The translations under genes and the position numbers were made by a program. Of a stretch of DNA of 64,000 nt, positions 1 through 8,315 are shown in pieces (the first letter of the stretch is position 1; every line of letters starts with the position of its first letter). The stretch is from positions 1,008,614 to 1,072,613 of the forward strand of contig NZ_CP119676.1 of assembly GCF_029318635.1 (NCBI RefSeq), written 5' to 3'. A model generated the notes under the pieces. That model did not search any database and was not told the origin of the DNA. It was given only the letters and a program-made list of their open reading frames with translations. The DNA is from Varunaivibrio sulfuroxidans. GTDB taxonomy: Bacteria > Pseudomonadota > Alphaproteobacteria > Rhodospirillales > Magnetovibrionaceae.

Positions 1-1308
1 ACGGCGGCGCAGATCACCTCCGTTCCCGCCGCGAAAATACAGCGCATCGCCCGCGCCCTGGCCACTCGGGGGCCTGCCTTGGTGCTGGCGGGCGGCCCTG
101 CCCTGGGAGTCAAAAACGGATACGATCAGGCCATCGCGGCGATGGTTTTAAACGTGATCCTGGGCGCCGTCGGCGACGCCCCGACGAGCACGATCGAGGC
201 CGCGGCCACCTTCCCCTATCCGCAATTGCAGTCCCGAGACGGAAATTCCGCCGATTTGGCGACCTTCGCCAAAAAGGCCAAAGAGAAGAGCTTCGACGCC
301 GTTTTCGTCTATGAAGCCAATCCGCTGTATCTGGCCCCCACGTCTTTGGAACTGGACGCCGCCTTCGACGCGATCCCCTTTAAGGTCGTTCTTTCGCGAT
401 TCCCCGACGAAACCGGCGAACGCGCCGATCTGGTCTTGCCCCTGCGTTCGGACCTGGAAGACTGGGGGACCCACATTCCCCCACAATCCGGGGCGGATAG
501 CGTGATGGCGCTGCAACAGCCCTTAATGGAATCACTGCATCCCGAAACGAAAGGATTTGGCGATATCCTCCTCGATCTCGTCAAATCCCACGATAAAAAG
601 ACCTACGCGCCCTTCACCGATTATTACGGTTATCTCGCCGCCGCCATCGGCGCGCTGTCTCCCGCCGCGGCGCCAAAAAGCGCCCGGCGCACGGCGTTCT
701 GGGATAGGGCCAGGCAAAGCGCCACCGTAACATTGCCCGCCGTCCGCCACCCCCTTACCACCACGATCCCCGAGCGAACCATCGACACGCCCGAGCCGGA
801 GGGACAAACCCTGAGCCTTGTTCCCACCCTTCGCCAAGGCCTCTGGGATGGCCGCCACGCCAATCTTTCGTGGCTGCAAGAGGCTCCCGACCAGATCAGC
901 AAAGTGGTTTGGGACAGTTGGGCCGAACTGCACCCGCGAACCGCCCGCGCGATCGGCGTCGTCGAAGGCGATTATGTCCGTGTCGAAAGCGCGGCGGGGG
1001 CTCTTGAAGCGCCGGTCTACGTCTACAAGGGGGTGCATCCCGGCGTCATCGCCATCCCCCTGGGGCAGGGACACGCCGCCTATGGCCGCTACGCCCAGGG
1101 CCGGGGCGTTAACCCGCTGCATATTCTCGAACCGCGCTTCGACGGCGCGAGCGGAGAACTGGCGCTGTGCGCGACCCACGTCCACGTCACCAAAACGGGA
1201 AAACGCAAGACCCTGGCCAAGCTGGGCGGCGTCGAAAGCCAGTATGGGCGCAAGCTGGTGGCCAGCAAAAGCGCAGCCGAGGTGCGCAAGACCGAAGGAA
1301 GGGGATAA
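1..1308 (+). CDS. actB1: Alternative complex III molybdopterin-oxidoreductase-like subunit ActB1 (5' truncated)
   Basis: The reading frame is open from the first base, so only the C-terminal 435 residues are present. They look like the C-terminal half of a molybdopterin oxidoreductase, including the final cofactor-binding-type domain at about residues 290-400 (the stretch around VVWDSWAELHPRTA and the NPLHILEP segment). In alternative complex III this subunit is known to have lost its molybdenum cofactor and to act as a scaffold next to the iron-sulfur subunit. The 4Fe-4S subunit follows after 2 bases as a separate gene, whereas in the Rhodothermus complex the two are fused. Identity rests mainly on the actB2-C-D-E-F genes that follow. 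Confidence 0.85.
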   Translation, partial: TAAQITSVPAAKIQRIARALATRGPALVLAGGPALGVKNGYDQAIAAMVLNVILGAVGDAPTSTIEAAATFPYPQLQSRDGNSADLATFAKKAKEKSFDAVFVYEANPLYLAPTSLELDAAFDAIPFKVVLSRFPDETGERADLVLPLRSDLEDWGTHIPPQSGADSVMALQQPLMESLHPETKGFGDILLDLVKSHDKKTYAPFTDYYGYLAAAIGALSPAAAPKSARRTAFWDRARQSATVTLPAVRHPLTTTIPERTIDTPEPEGQTLSLVPTLRQGLWDGRHANLSWLQEAPDQISKVVWDSWAELHPRTARAIGVVEGDYVRVESAAGALEAPVYVYKGVHPGVIAIPLGQGHAAYGRYAQGRGVNPLHILEPRFDGASGELALCATHVHVTKTGKRKTLAKLGGVESQYGRKLVASKSAAEVRKTEGRG

Positions 1309-1310
1309 TC

Positions 1311-2168
1311 ATGTCATCGCTGTTCGGAAATTTTTTCGCCAACTGGGACCGCTACCGCAAATCGATCGAAGACCCCGGCTATCGCGATTACGAAAACATG
1401 TGGGCGATGGCCATCGATCTGGGCAGTTGCATCGGGTGCAACGCCTGTTCGACGGCGTGTTACGCCGAGAATAACCTGGCCACGGTGGGCGAGGACCGTT
1501 TTCTCGCCCGCCAGTCGATGGGCTGGATGCGCGTCGAGCGCTATTGGGACGAGCCGTCGCTGGGCGCAAGCGACCCCGACAGCCAGGAGCGCGGCGGATC
1601 GTTCCTGCCGATGATGTGCCAACAGTGCAACGCCGCGCCATGCGAACCGGTGTGCCCCGTCGGCGCGACCTACAACAACGAGGGCGGCCTTAACGCGCAA
1701 ATTTACAACCGCTGCATCGGTTCGCGCTATTGCGCCAACAATTGCCCCTACCGAGTGCGTTATTTCAATTTCTATTCCTATGACAAGGATGCTTGGCCCG
1801 CCCCTTTGAATAGGCAACTCAATCCCGATATCAGCGTACGCGACAAGGGGGTGATGGAAAAATGCACCTTCTGTATCCAGCGCATCCGCGCCGCCAAGGA
1901 CGACGCCGCGCGCGAAGGACGCGCGCTACGCGACGGCGACGTCACGACCGCGTGTCAGCAAACCTGCCCGACCCAGGCCATCGTTTTCGGCGATCTGCAA
2001 GACCCCGAAAGCCGGGTGCGCAAGGCATGGGACGCCCATCAGGTCAGGTTGGGGACGACGGAACAAAAAAAGACGAACCCCGCCCTGCGCGGCTACCGCG
2101 TGTTCGAGGAGCTGAACACGGAAAGCTGCGTCATCTACCTCGAACGGGTGCGCGACACCGACGTCTAA
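1311..2168 (+). CDS. actB2: Alternative complex III iron-sulfur subunit ActB2
   Basis: This 285-residue ferredoxin-like subunit passes electrons within the quinol:electron-acceptor oxidoreductase. Four cysteine groups are visible: C40/C43/C46/C50, C103/C106/C111/C115, C135/C141/C145 and C185/C188/C215/C219. The third group has Ser138 where a fourth cysteine is expected, which fits three [4Fe-4S] and one [3Fe-4S] cluster. The start chosen is the ATG 2 bases after actB1, because the longer frame overlaps actB1 and reads as a shadow. No Tat signal is seen, so export probably depends on a partner. It is related to DmsB and NrfC, but the operon identifies it as the ACIII subunit. Confidence 0.93.
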   Translation: MSSLFGNFFANWDRYRKSIEDPGYRDYENMWAMAIDLGSCIGCNACSTACYAENNLATVGEDRFLARQSMGWMRVERYWDEPSLGASDPDSQERGGSFLPMMCQQCNAAPCEPVCPVGATYNNEGGLNAQIYNRCIGSRYCANNCPYRVRYFNFYSYDKDAWPAPLNRQLNPDISVRDKGVMEKCTFCIQRIRAAKDDAAREGRALRDGDVTTACQQTCPTQAIVFGDLQDPESRVRKAWDAHQVRLGTTEQKKTNPALRGYRVFEELNTESCVIYLERVRDTDV

Positions 2169-2194
2169 CCCTTATCAACGGAGCCACCCAAACC

Positions 2195-3634
2195 ATGTCA
2201 GACCCCGTTCACGTTAAGGATATCAACGAAGACATCGCGTGGGCAAAAATCAATGCCGACGTCCTGCGCTCGATGAAAAACCCCCGGTTGGGGTACTGGA
2301 TCGCCATCGCGGTCAGCATCGCCGCGCTTAGCGTCGGGGTGGCCGGCGAAGTGTATCAGTACAATGTCGGCATGGGACCGGCGGGCCTGAACACGTCGCA
2401 CATGTGGGATTTGTATATTTCCTCGTTCGTTTTTTGGATCGGGATGAGCCATTCGGGCACCTTGCTGTCGGCGATTTTGCATATCGTCCACGCCGATTGG
2501 CGCAAGCCGATCTATCGTTTCGCCGAGGCGATGACCACCTTTTCCCTGCTGACGGCGGGGCTGTTTCCGATCCTTCACCTGGGCCGGGTGTGGAACATGC
2601 ATTGGGTCGTGCCCTATTTTTCCGATCGCGGGATTTGGCCAAATTTCACCTCGCCGCTGATGTGGGACGCCTTCGCCATCACGACCTATCTGATCTCCTC
2701 GGCTTTGTTCCTGTTCGTCGGCATGATCCCCGATCTGGCGATTTGCCGCGACAACGCCGCCTCGGGCTGGCGCTTGCGGCTGTACACATTCTTGGCGCTG
2801 GGTTGGCGCGGCGACGACCGGCAGTGGCGCAATTTTCGCGTCACGTATCTGGTCATCGCCTGCTTCTTGATCCCGCTGGCGGTTTCCGTCCATTCGATCG
2901 TGGCGATGGATTTTTCGATGTCGATCATGCCGGGATGGCACGTCACGACGTTTCCGCCCTATTTCGTCGCCGGAGCGCTGTATTCGGGATGCGCCGCGAT
3001 CATCAGTCTATTTTTGCTGTTGCGCTACCTGATGAAGTTCGAAGAATACATGACCTTTCCCATCCTCGATAAGGTCTGCAAGCTGACCTTCGTAATCGCC
3101 ATGGTGTGGTCGTACCTCAACCTGATCGAGTTCGCCTCGGTCTGGTACGGCCACGACATCCCCGCCAAGGAAGTGCTGATCGCCAAGGCGAGCGGGCCGT
3201 ATTCTCCGTTCTTCTGGGGGATGATCGCATTCGGCATGGTCTTGCCGTTCTCTCTTTTATCCAAAAAAATTCGCCGATCCTTGCTTTTGTTGTTCGTGAT
3301 TTCGCTGCTGCTCAACACCGGCATGTGGTTGGAACGGTGGATGATCGTCACCCCGACCCTGTCGCTGGGGTTTCACCCCTTCGCCTGGAACACCATGTGG
3401 CCGGGATGGGTCGAATGGGGGATCGAACTGGGCAGTTTCGGCTGGTTCGGGCTTCTGTTCTTGATCTTCGTGAAGGTCTTTCCCTCGGTCTCGATGTACG
3501 AGGTCAAGGAGATGGTCTACCACCGAAAACACGTCGTCTTCGACGATGTCGAGGCCGAAATCGCCAAGCTTTACCCGATCGTCGATCCCAAGGCGCGCGG
3601 CGCAGCGCAAACACCCGATTTAGGGAGACCGTGA
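2195..3634 (+). CDS. actC: Alternative complex III membrane subunit ActC (NrfD-like)
   Basis: This is a 479-residue polytopic NrfD/PsrC-family protein with about ten hydrophobic segments, expected to bind and oxidise quinol in the inner membrane and hand electrons to the iron-sulfur subunit. A hydrophilic N-terminus of roughly 35 residues precedes the first helix near LGYWIAIAVSIAALSVG. It starts 26 bases after actB2 behind GGAG. The longer in-frame ORF upstream overlaps actB2 and is a shadow. The length matches ActC. ActF, the last gene of the operon, is a paralogue of this subunit. Confidence 0.93.
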   Translation: MSDPVHVKDINEDIAWAKINADVLRSMKNPRLGYWIAIAVSIAALSVGVAGEVYQYNVGMGPAGLNTSHMWDLYISSFVFWIGMSHSGTLLSAILHIVHADWRKPIYRFAEAMTTFSLLTAGLFPILHLGRVWNMHWVVPYFSDRGIWPNFTSPLMWDAFAITTYLISSALFLFVGMIPDLAICRDNAASGWRLRLYTFLALGWRGDDRQWRNFRVTYLVIACFLIPLAVSVHSIVAMDFSMSIMPGWHVTTFPPYFVAGALYSGCAAIISLFLLLRYLMKFEEYMTFPILDKVCKLTFVIAMVWSYLNLIEFASVWYGHDIPAKEVLIAKASGPYSPFFWGMIAFGMVLPFSLLSKKIRRSLLLLFVISLLLNTGMWLERWMIVTPTLSLGFHPFAWNTMWPGWVEWGIELGSFGWFGLLFLIFVKVFPSVSMYEVKEMVYHRKHVVFDDVEAEIAKLYPIVDPKARGAAQTPDLGRP

Positions 3635-3636
3635 TC

Positions 3637-4170
3637 ATGCATTCTCAATTTCGCATCTTGGGCCTATTCGCCGATTTCGACGGCGCTTTTGCAGCCATCG
3701 CCGACATCCGCCGTTTTAAGGCGCCGGGGGTGAAAATCGACAACGTCACCCTGAAATCGCCGATCGAACACCCCGAGATCGAAGAAGTTCTCGGCGAGCG
3801 TCCGGTGCACATCCGCGGGTGGGCGTTTATCGGGGCGACCTTCGGGCTGATCGGCAGCTTCGTCTTTTTCGCCGGGGCGCAGGCCAATTTTCTCGCTCAG
3901 TATCGCGGCGGCAAGGCGATCATCACGGTGGCGACGAATATCGTGCTGTCTTACGAAATGCTGATCTTATTCGGCGTGTTGTTCACCCTCGCCGGGTTCG
4001 TCGTCGGCGCTCGCCTGATGCGCAAGAAGGGCGCGCTTTACGACACCGCCATCAGCGTCGATCAAATCGGCATCTTGATCGAGGACCTGAACGCGGACAC
4101 CCTTCAGACAACCAGGGCGCTTTTTCACAGTCACGGCGTATTGGACATTCTAGAGGAGGAAATCACATGA
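3637..4170 (+). CDS. actD: Alternative complex III subunit ActD (DUF3341)
   Basis: This 177-residue protein belongs to the DUF3341 family. An N-terminal soluble ferredoxin-like fold of about 60 residues (QFRILGLFADFDGAFAA) is followed by two membrane helices at about residues 65-85 and 105-130, and a short polar C-terminus. In alternative complex III it is a small structural subunit beside ActC and ActF, without a cofactor. It begins 2 bases after actC behind GGGAGA, and its last bases overlap the actE start in the ATGA arrangement, indicating translational coupling. Confidence 0.92.
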   Translation: MHSQFRILGLFADFDGAFAAIADIRRFKAPGVKIDNVTLKSPIEHPEIEEVLGERPVHIRGWAFIGATFGLIGSFVFFAGAQANFLAQYRGGKAIITVATNIVLSYEMLILFGVLFTLAGFVVGARLMRKKGALYDTAISVDQIGILIEDLNADTLQTTRALFHSHGVLDILEEEIT

Positions 4171-4766
4171 TCTTCTCTCCGATCGCCGCCCCAATTAAAA
4201 AGATATTACGCGGCGTCTTTTTCGGCTTAATCGCGACCGCACTCAATCCGCCCTCCGCTCATGCTTGGCCATGGTCAAAAGACATGACCAACCAGCCCTC
4301 GATCAAGCCCCAGGAAGGCGTGATGACGCCGTTTCCCCGCCGTTCCGTGCCCATCACCGGCGTCGCCACGCCTTATCCCGACCGCGACGCCACCGAAAAA
4401 CTGGTCGATCCGGTGCCCGCCGACGCCAAATCCATCGCCACCGGACGCACCCTTTTTAAAATTTACTGCGCGGCGTGTCATGGCCTGACCGGACGGGCGG
4501 AATCCCCGGTTAGCGACCTGATCGGCGCGCCCGACCTGACCGACCCGCGAATACAAAAGGATATCACGCCGGGCTGGATTTTCGGCACCATCACGTTTGG
4601 TGGCGCGATCATGCCTGCCTACGGGGTCCCCCAGAACGATCGAGGATCCAACGATCTGAACGTTCATGAACGGTGGGACGTCGTCAATTACGTGCGCCAC
4701 CGGTTGGTCCGCGACGCCCAAAAGGCGGGACAGGTCTCGGCACGGGCGCAAAATGCGGGCGACTGA
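4167..4766 (+). CDS. actE: Alternative complex III monohaem cytochrome c subunit ActE
   Basis: This 199-residue protein has an N-terminal signal or anchor segment (residues 12-33, ending near SAHA) and one haem c motif, CAACH at residues 101-105. A probable distal methionine lies in GGAIMPAYG. In alternative complex III, ActE is a periplasmic cytochrome on the electron path to the terminal oxidase or soluble cytochrome c. No lipobox cysteine is visible at the N-terminus, so it may stay attached by an uncleaved helix or be released after signal cleavage. It overlaps actD by 4 bases. Confidence 0.92.
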   Translation: MIFSPIAAPIKKILRGVFFGLIATALNPPSAHAWPWSKDMTNQPSIKPQEGVMTPFPRRSVPITGVATPYPDRDATEKLVDPVPADAKSIATGRTLFKIYCAACHGLTGRAESPVSDLIGAPDLTDPRIQKDITPGWIFGTITFGGAIMPAYGVPQNDRGSNDLNVHERWDVVNYVRHRLVRDAQKAGQVSARAQNAGD

Positions 4767-4837
4767 GAGAACCCCGCCAAGAGGCCTGATCGCACCCCGC
4801 AATTTTACCGAAGCGTTGTAAGCGAGGATTTTTGCAG

Positions 4838-5878
4838 ATGGAACATTTCGGAAGCTGGTCGATCCTAACGACAAATTTTCTCGTCATTTTATACGTGGCG
4901 TTGGGCGGAGCGATTTTACCGGTCATCCTTCACTTGGCGAATGGACGCTGGCGATTTCAGATTCGCTTCTTGTCGGGGGCCTGCACGGCGTTGTTCCCGA
5001 TCGCTTTCGTACTGTTATTGATTTTACTCTTGAACGGCGAAAAAACTTTCCCCTGGCTGGCCGCCGTGCGCGCGGGCGAACTCGAAAATCTCTCGGGTTG
5101 GCTATATTATCCGTTCCTGGTCGCCCGGGAAATCGTCGGCTTCGTGATCGTCGCCGGTCTGTCGATCGCGGCGACGCGGTGCCAATACCTATCGGAAAGC
5201 GATCCCCGGCGCCACCTCACGATGCGTTTTCATGTCATCGCGATGGTCATGCCTTTCGTCTACGTCACTTATGGCACCATGGTCGCCTGGGATTTCGAAA
5301 TGACCTTGCAGCCGGGCTGGCACAGCGCAGCGTACGGGGTCTATCAATTCCAAAGCGCCTTTCACGGCTTTTTGGGGTTTTTCGTCATCCTTCTATATTT
5401 TCTCGATCATTCGGGACGCCTGACGCGCCCGTTCGAGGAAAAAATATACAACTACATGGCGCAATTCATTCTCGCCATGAGCATCTTGTGGGTATACCTC
5501 TATTTCACCCAATTCCTAATTTTTTGGTATGGCCGTCTGCCCGAAGACATGGGCCGCTACCTCCGCATGATCGACCGGGGATATCTCCCGCTCGGCGTCG
5601 TGTTTTTGACGCTCAAGTTCATCCTGCCTTTTTGCGTCTTCATCTTCACCCGCGCGCGCCATGATCCCACCATCGTCATGTTGGTCGGCTTCGCCGTCAT
5701 CTTGGGCACCTGGATCGAACGCTACGTCTGGATTTCAGGATCGGTCGCCAGCAAATATTACCACATTCCTTTTTCCAGCACCTTCGATATCGCCGTCACA
5801 GTGGCGGTCGTCACCTCGTCATGGTTGGCGGTGGGCTGGGCGCTGCGACATTGGTGGCTGATTCGTCCCGGAACCTAG
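4838..5878 (+). CDS. actF: Alternative complex III membrane subunit ActF
   Basis: This 346-residue polytopic membrane protein, about ten helices, is the second NrfD-like subunit of alternative complex III. It packs against ActC and has no cofactor of its own. I chose the ATG at 4838, 10 bases after GAGG; a TTG two codons upstream is possible but sits too near that site. The gap from actE is 71 bases. The TAG stop (5876-5878) lies within the first four bases of a 135-bp repeat, so the original C-terminus may have been changed slightly by that element. No cytochrome oxidase genes follow. Confidence 0.92.
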   Translation: MEHFGSWSILTTNFLVILYVALGGAILPVILHLANGRWRFQIRFLSGACTALFPIAFVLLLILLLNGEKTFPWLAAVRAGELENLSGWLYYPFLVAREIVGFVIVAGLSIAATRCQYLSESDPRRHLTMRFHVIAMVMPFVYVTYGTMVAWDFEMTLQPGWHSAAYGVYQFQSAFHGFLGFFVILLYFLDHSGRLTRPFEEKIYNYMAQFILAMSILWVYLYFTQFLIFWYGRLPEDMGRYLRMIDRGYLPLGVVFLTLKFILPFCVFIFTRARHDPTIVMLVGFAVILGTWIERYVWISGSVASKYYHIPFSSTFDIAVTVAVVTSSWLAVGWALRHWWLIRPGT

Positions 5879-6009
5879 TGGTTTGGGTTTAACATTTGAG
5901 TCCGATGCAATTGGACACAAATGTGTGAAGAAATCAAACTGCAACAAAAAGATAGATAGTGGTCGGCCCGATGGTTCGCGGGAGCGAAACGTCGGAGTCG
6001 ATCCACTAG
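5875..6009 (+). repeat. 135-bp interspersed repeat, copy A
   Basis: This is a full-length copy bounded by CTAGTGG and CCACTAG. Its first hairpin pairs 5892-5903 with 5913-5924 (one A-A mismatch) inside a longer GGTTTG/CAAACT stem. A second hairpin has TTCGC/GCGAA at its tip (5975-5979, 5984-5988) and AGTGG/CCACT at its base. Two other copies, at 29006-29140 and 58830-58964, have the same length and are alike over the whole element. The left end supplies the actF stop codon. Confidence 0.9.
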
Positions 6010-6062
6010 GCGGCGTTAAGCGCCGGCATGCCCGGACGCACCGGAATCAAGACCGCGCCATC
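6006..6062 (-). pseudogene. Fragment of a trmL-like gene (C-terminal SAM-binding loop)
   Basis: Read leftward, this stretch encodes DGAVLIPVRPGMPALNAA and then a TAG stop that lies in the end of repeat copy A. It matches the conserved DSAILIPMRPGMRSINVAQ segment of the intact trmL at 10443-10496. By hand alignment 42 of 54 bases are identical. Nothing else of trmL is present. It looks like a remnant left when the region between here and 10365 was inserted or rearranged. Confidence 0.75.
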
Positions 6063-6063
6063 T

Positions 6064-7980
6064 TCACAGCTCGTCATGTTCGCTCAGCATATTGAACTTA
6101 TTGGGGTAATTCGCATATCCAAAGTTTGAATCCAAGATCAGCGAGACGATGCTCATCGCTCCGTAGGTGTCCGTGTTGTACTGGTTGAACGGGTAGTCGA
6201 ACAGCGTCCAGCCGAAGGTCGCCGGCCTGTTGGCCCCCGTCTTTTCACCGAAATACGACAGCAGGCCCGACATGATGTAAACGCCGAACAGGCCGTACCA
6301 TACCGCGCTGGCGAAATTCCAAACGGCGTTTCCCGCCGAAATATGACCGAAGGCGTCGGTCACCAGTTTCAGCTTGGCCGCGACCGAGCCGGTCAGAGGA
6401 AGGCCGTCGTACTTATCTTGAACATAGACCTCGTAAGAACGGTCGTCGGATGAGTTGGCGTTCTTCCCCTCGGTGCCGTCCTCCCAGCTGAGTGGAATGC
6501 CAAGGCCGGTCGTGCCGTTCATGCCGTTGTATAGGACGATTTTGCCGCGCACGCCGCCCAGTGTCGGCATCGCCTTCGGATGAACCACGGGATAGGCGGC
6601 CAAGTCCGCCTGCAGGGCGGTATACGCCCCGGGATCGTTTTTCGGCACGTTATACCAGTCATCGACCCGAAGAAGGGCGAGGATCGTTTCCTTGTCGTTG
6701 GTGGTCAGAAACGTCTTGCATTCGTCCATCAGGGACGAGAACGTCTGATACGTATTGAAGCCCCCCGTCGAACCGATGGGGCCGTGACACGTATTGAAGG
6801 TATAGGTGTTGTCGTCGTTCTTGACCACCTGAAGGCGGATGTCGAGCAGACGAATGCCGAACTCCAGTTGATCCGTTATGGAGCGGTTATGACAGGCGTA
6901 CGGGGTGTGACGAGAGGTATTGATGGCCGCCGAATCATGGCTGCCCGGAATGTTGATCGCCCCCAACAGCGTCGCATCGGGCAGTTTGGACATCCAATTG
7001 GCCTGGGTGCCGGGATTTCCGGCGAGCACGCAGACCGCCGGGCGATACCCCGACGCCGGTGAAATCCCCCCCGGCTGATCGCTGATTTCGGTATTGCCGT
7101 ACCACTCCGAGGCCTTTTTTTTGCAGCTATAAAGATCGGTGAACCACGCCCCCTTGTAGATCAGATACAATTCCTCGCCAAAGCGCGCGCCCTTGGGGGT
7201 GAAGGCGATCATGCCCGGGTTGTCCGACGACGCCGGATCGATGTCGCCGGGTTGGACGCTGATCTCGGTATTGCCCGCCCACGTCGCGCCATCGAACGTG
7301 GCGGTATAAAACTTGTTGGTCATGATCCCACCGTAAGCGAGATACAATTTCCCATCGTACACGCACATGCCGGGCGTGGTGGCGGTGCGCGGGCTGATAC
7401 CCCCCGGCTGGTCGCTGATTTTTACGTTTCCGTCCCAGGTAATTCCGTTAAAACTGGCGGAATAAAGCCAGTTTTGCCACTTACCGAGATAAACGATGTA
7501 AAGATCGTCCTCGTAGGCGGCGATCGCGGGGTTTAGCGCCGATTGCGGCGTGATGCCGCCGCTTTGATCGGAAATTTTCGTATTCCCGTACCACGTGGTG
7601 CCGTCGAACCAGGCGGTGTACACGTCGTGCGAGCCCGGGTCCAGGTAGACCATGAACAACAGCCCCTTATAGACCGCGATATTCGGGGTATGATTGGATT
7701 GCGGACTGATCCCGCCCGGCAGGGTCTTGATCTTGACCCCGCCGTGCCACTTCGACCCGTCGAACCAGGCGCAGCAGATATCCGCGCTGCTCGCGCTTTT
7801 GTAAACGATATAGAGCCAGCCGTTTAAGACGGCGGCGCTGGGATTGTACGGGGACGACGCCGAGACGCCGCCCGGCTGCGCGCTGATCTTGGTATTGCCG
7901 TGCCACGTCACGCCGTCGAAATTCGCCGTATACAATGGGTTGGAATGGGCGCCCCTGTAGATGATATTCAATTTTTCCAC
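6064..7980 (-). CDS. Six-repeat beta-propeller-like protein with C-terminal PI-PLC catalytic domain
   Basis: The protein has 638 residues from the GTG at 7980, which follows AGGGGAAAG. Residues 1-320 hold six repeats with the pattern FDGxTWxGNTKISxQPGGISP. The FDG/FNG motif recurs at residues 21, 73, 125, 177 and 229 (exact period 52), then near 288. Such repeats suggest a lectin-like six-bladed propeller. Residues 335-638 resemble the phosphatidylinositol-specific phospholipase C X-domain: PGSHDS with His348 and Asp349, Arg382 in LLDIRL, and His399 in CHGP. No N-terminal signal peptide is seen. The last residues are SEHDEL. Expected action is cleavage of a phosphoinositide or GPI-type lipid, but substrate and secretion route are unknown. 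Confidence 0.8.
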   Translation of the reverse strand: MEKLNIIYRGAHSNPLYTANFDGVTWHGNTKISAQPGGVSASSPYNPSAAVLNGWLYIVYKSASSADICCAWFDGSKWHGGVKIKTLPGGISPQSNHTPNIAVYKGLLFMVYLDPGSHDVYTAWFDGTTWYGNTKISDQSGGITPQSALNPAIAAYEDDLYIVYLGKWQNWLYSASFNGITWDGNVKISDQPGGISPRTATTPGMCVYDGKLYLAYGGIMTNKFYTATFDGATWAGNTEISVQPGDIDPASSDNPGMIAFTPKGARFGEELYLIYKGAWFTDLYSCKKKASEWYGNTEISDQPGGISPASGYRPAVCVLAGNPGTQANWMSKLPDATLLGAINIPGSHDSAAINTSRHTPYACHNRSITDQLEFGIRLLDIRLQVVKNDDNTYTFNTCHGPIGSTGGFNTYQTFSSLMDECKTFLTTNDKETILALLRVDDWYNVPKNDPGAYTALQADLAAYPVVHPKAMPTLGGVRGKIVLYNGMNGTTGLGIPLSWEDGTEGKNANSSDDRSYEVYVQDKYDGLPLTGSVAAKLKLVTDAFGHISAGNAVWNFASAVWYGLFGVYIMSGLLSYFGEKTGANRPATFGWTLFDYPFNQYNTDTYGAMSIVSLILDSNFGYANYPNKFNMLSEHDEL

Positions 7981-8031
7981 GATATCTTTCCCCTGACCGT
8001 TTGAAATGTGATTGCGTGCGGCGCGCATCCC

Positions 8032-8315
8032 AGTCGCCTGGAACTGAAATACGGTTCGTATATGATCCTCCATACGGCGCGCCCGATAGGAGAGGGCGTG
8101 AAGGCGATGCGGTTCATCGGCGAGCGTCCTTGACGCAGCGGGCGCGCCGTATGGAGGACCCGCTTTGCCTCTATGATCGTTTGGGCACACGGAAAAAAGG
8201 CCTCGGACGTCGTCATGGCCCGCTTATGATGTTCCCGCATTATGGCGCGGACCCTTCCTAGCCGAAGCCTTTTTCCGTGCGTCATATGTGCACCGTATTT
8301 CAGTTCCAGGCGACT
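8032..8315. repeat. 284-bp element with perfect 24-bp inverted ends and nested internal hairpins
   Basis: Positions 8032-8055 and 8292-8315 are perfect 24-bp inverted repeats. Inside are a perfect 20-bp inverted pair (8066-8085 with 8139-8158, TCCTCCATACGGCGCGCCCG) and an imperfect 18-bp pair (8188-8205 with 8262-8279). The right end overlaps the last codon and stop of the Hint-domain gene, and the left end lies about 50 bases before the PI-PLC start. No convincing reading frame or obvious target duplication is seen. It could be a non-autonomous mobile element or a structured intergenic RNA in the leftward transcript. Confidence 0.8.

Noticed and set aside
5883-6095. Possible small protein encoded in repeat copy A
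   Set aside because: Similar peptides appear in copies B and C, but copy A differs at synonymous and non-synonymous sites alike and no ribosome binding site precedes the frame; the repeat is better explained by DNA or RNA structure.
8001-8261. Small reading frames inside the 284-bp inverted-repeat element
   Set aside because: They overlap the palindromes on both strands, lack ribosome binding sites and show no family resemblance.
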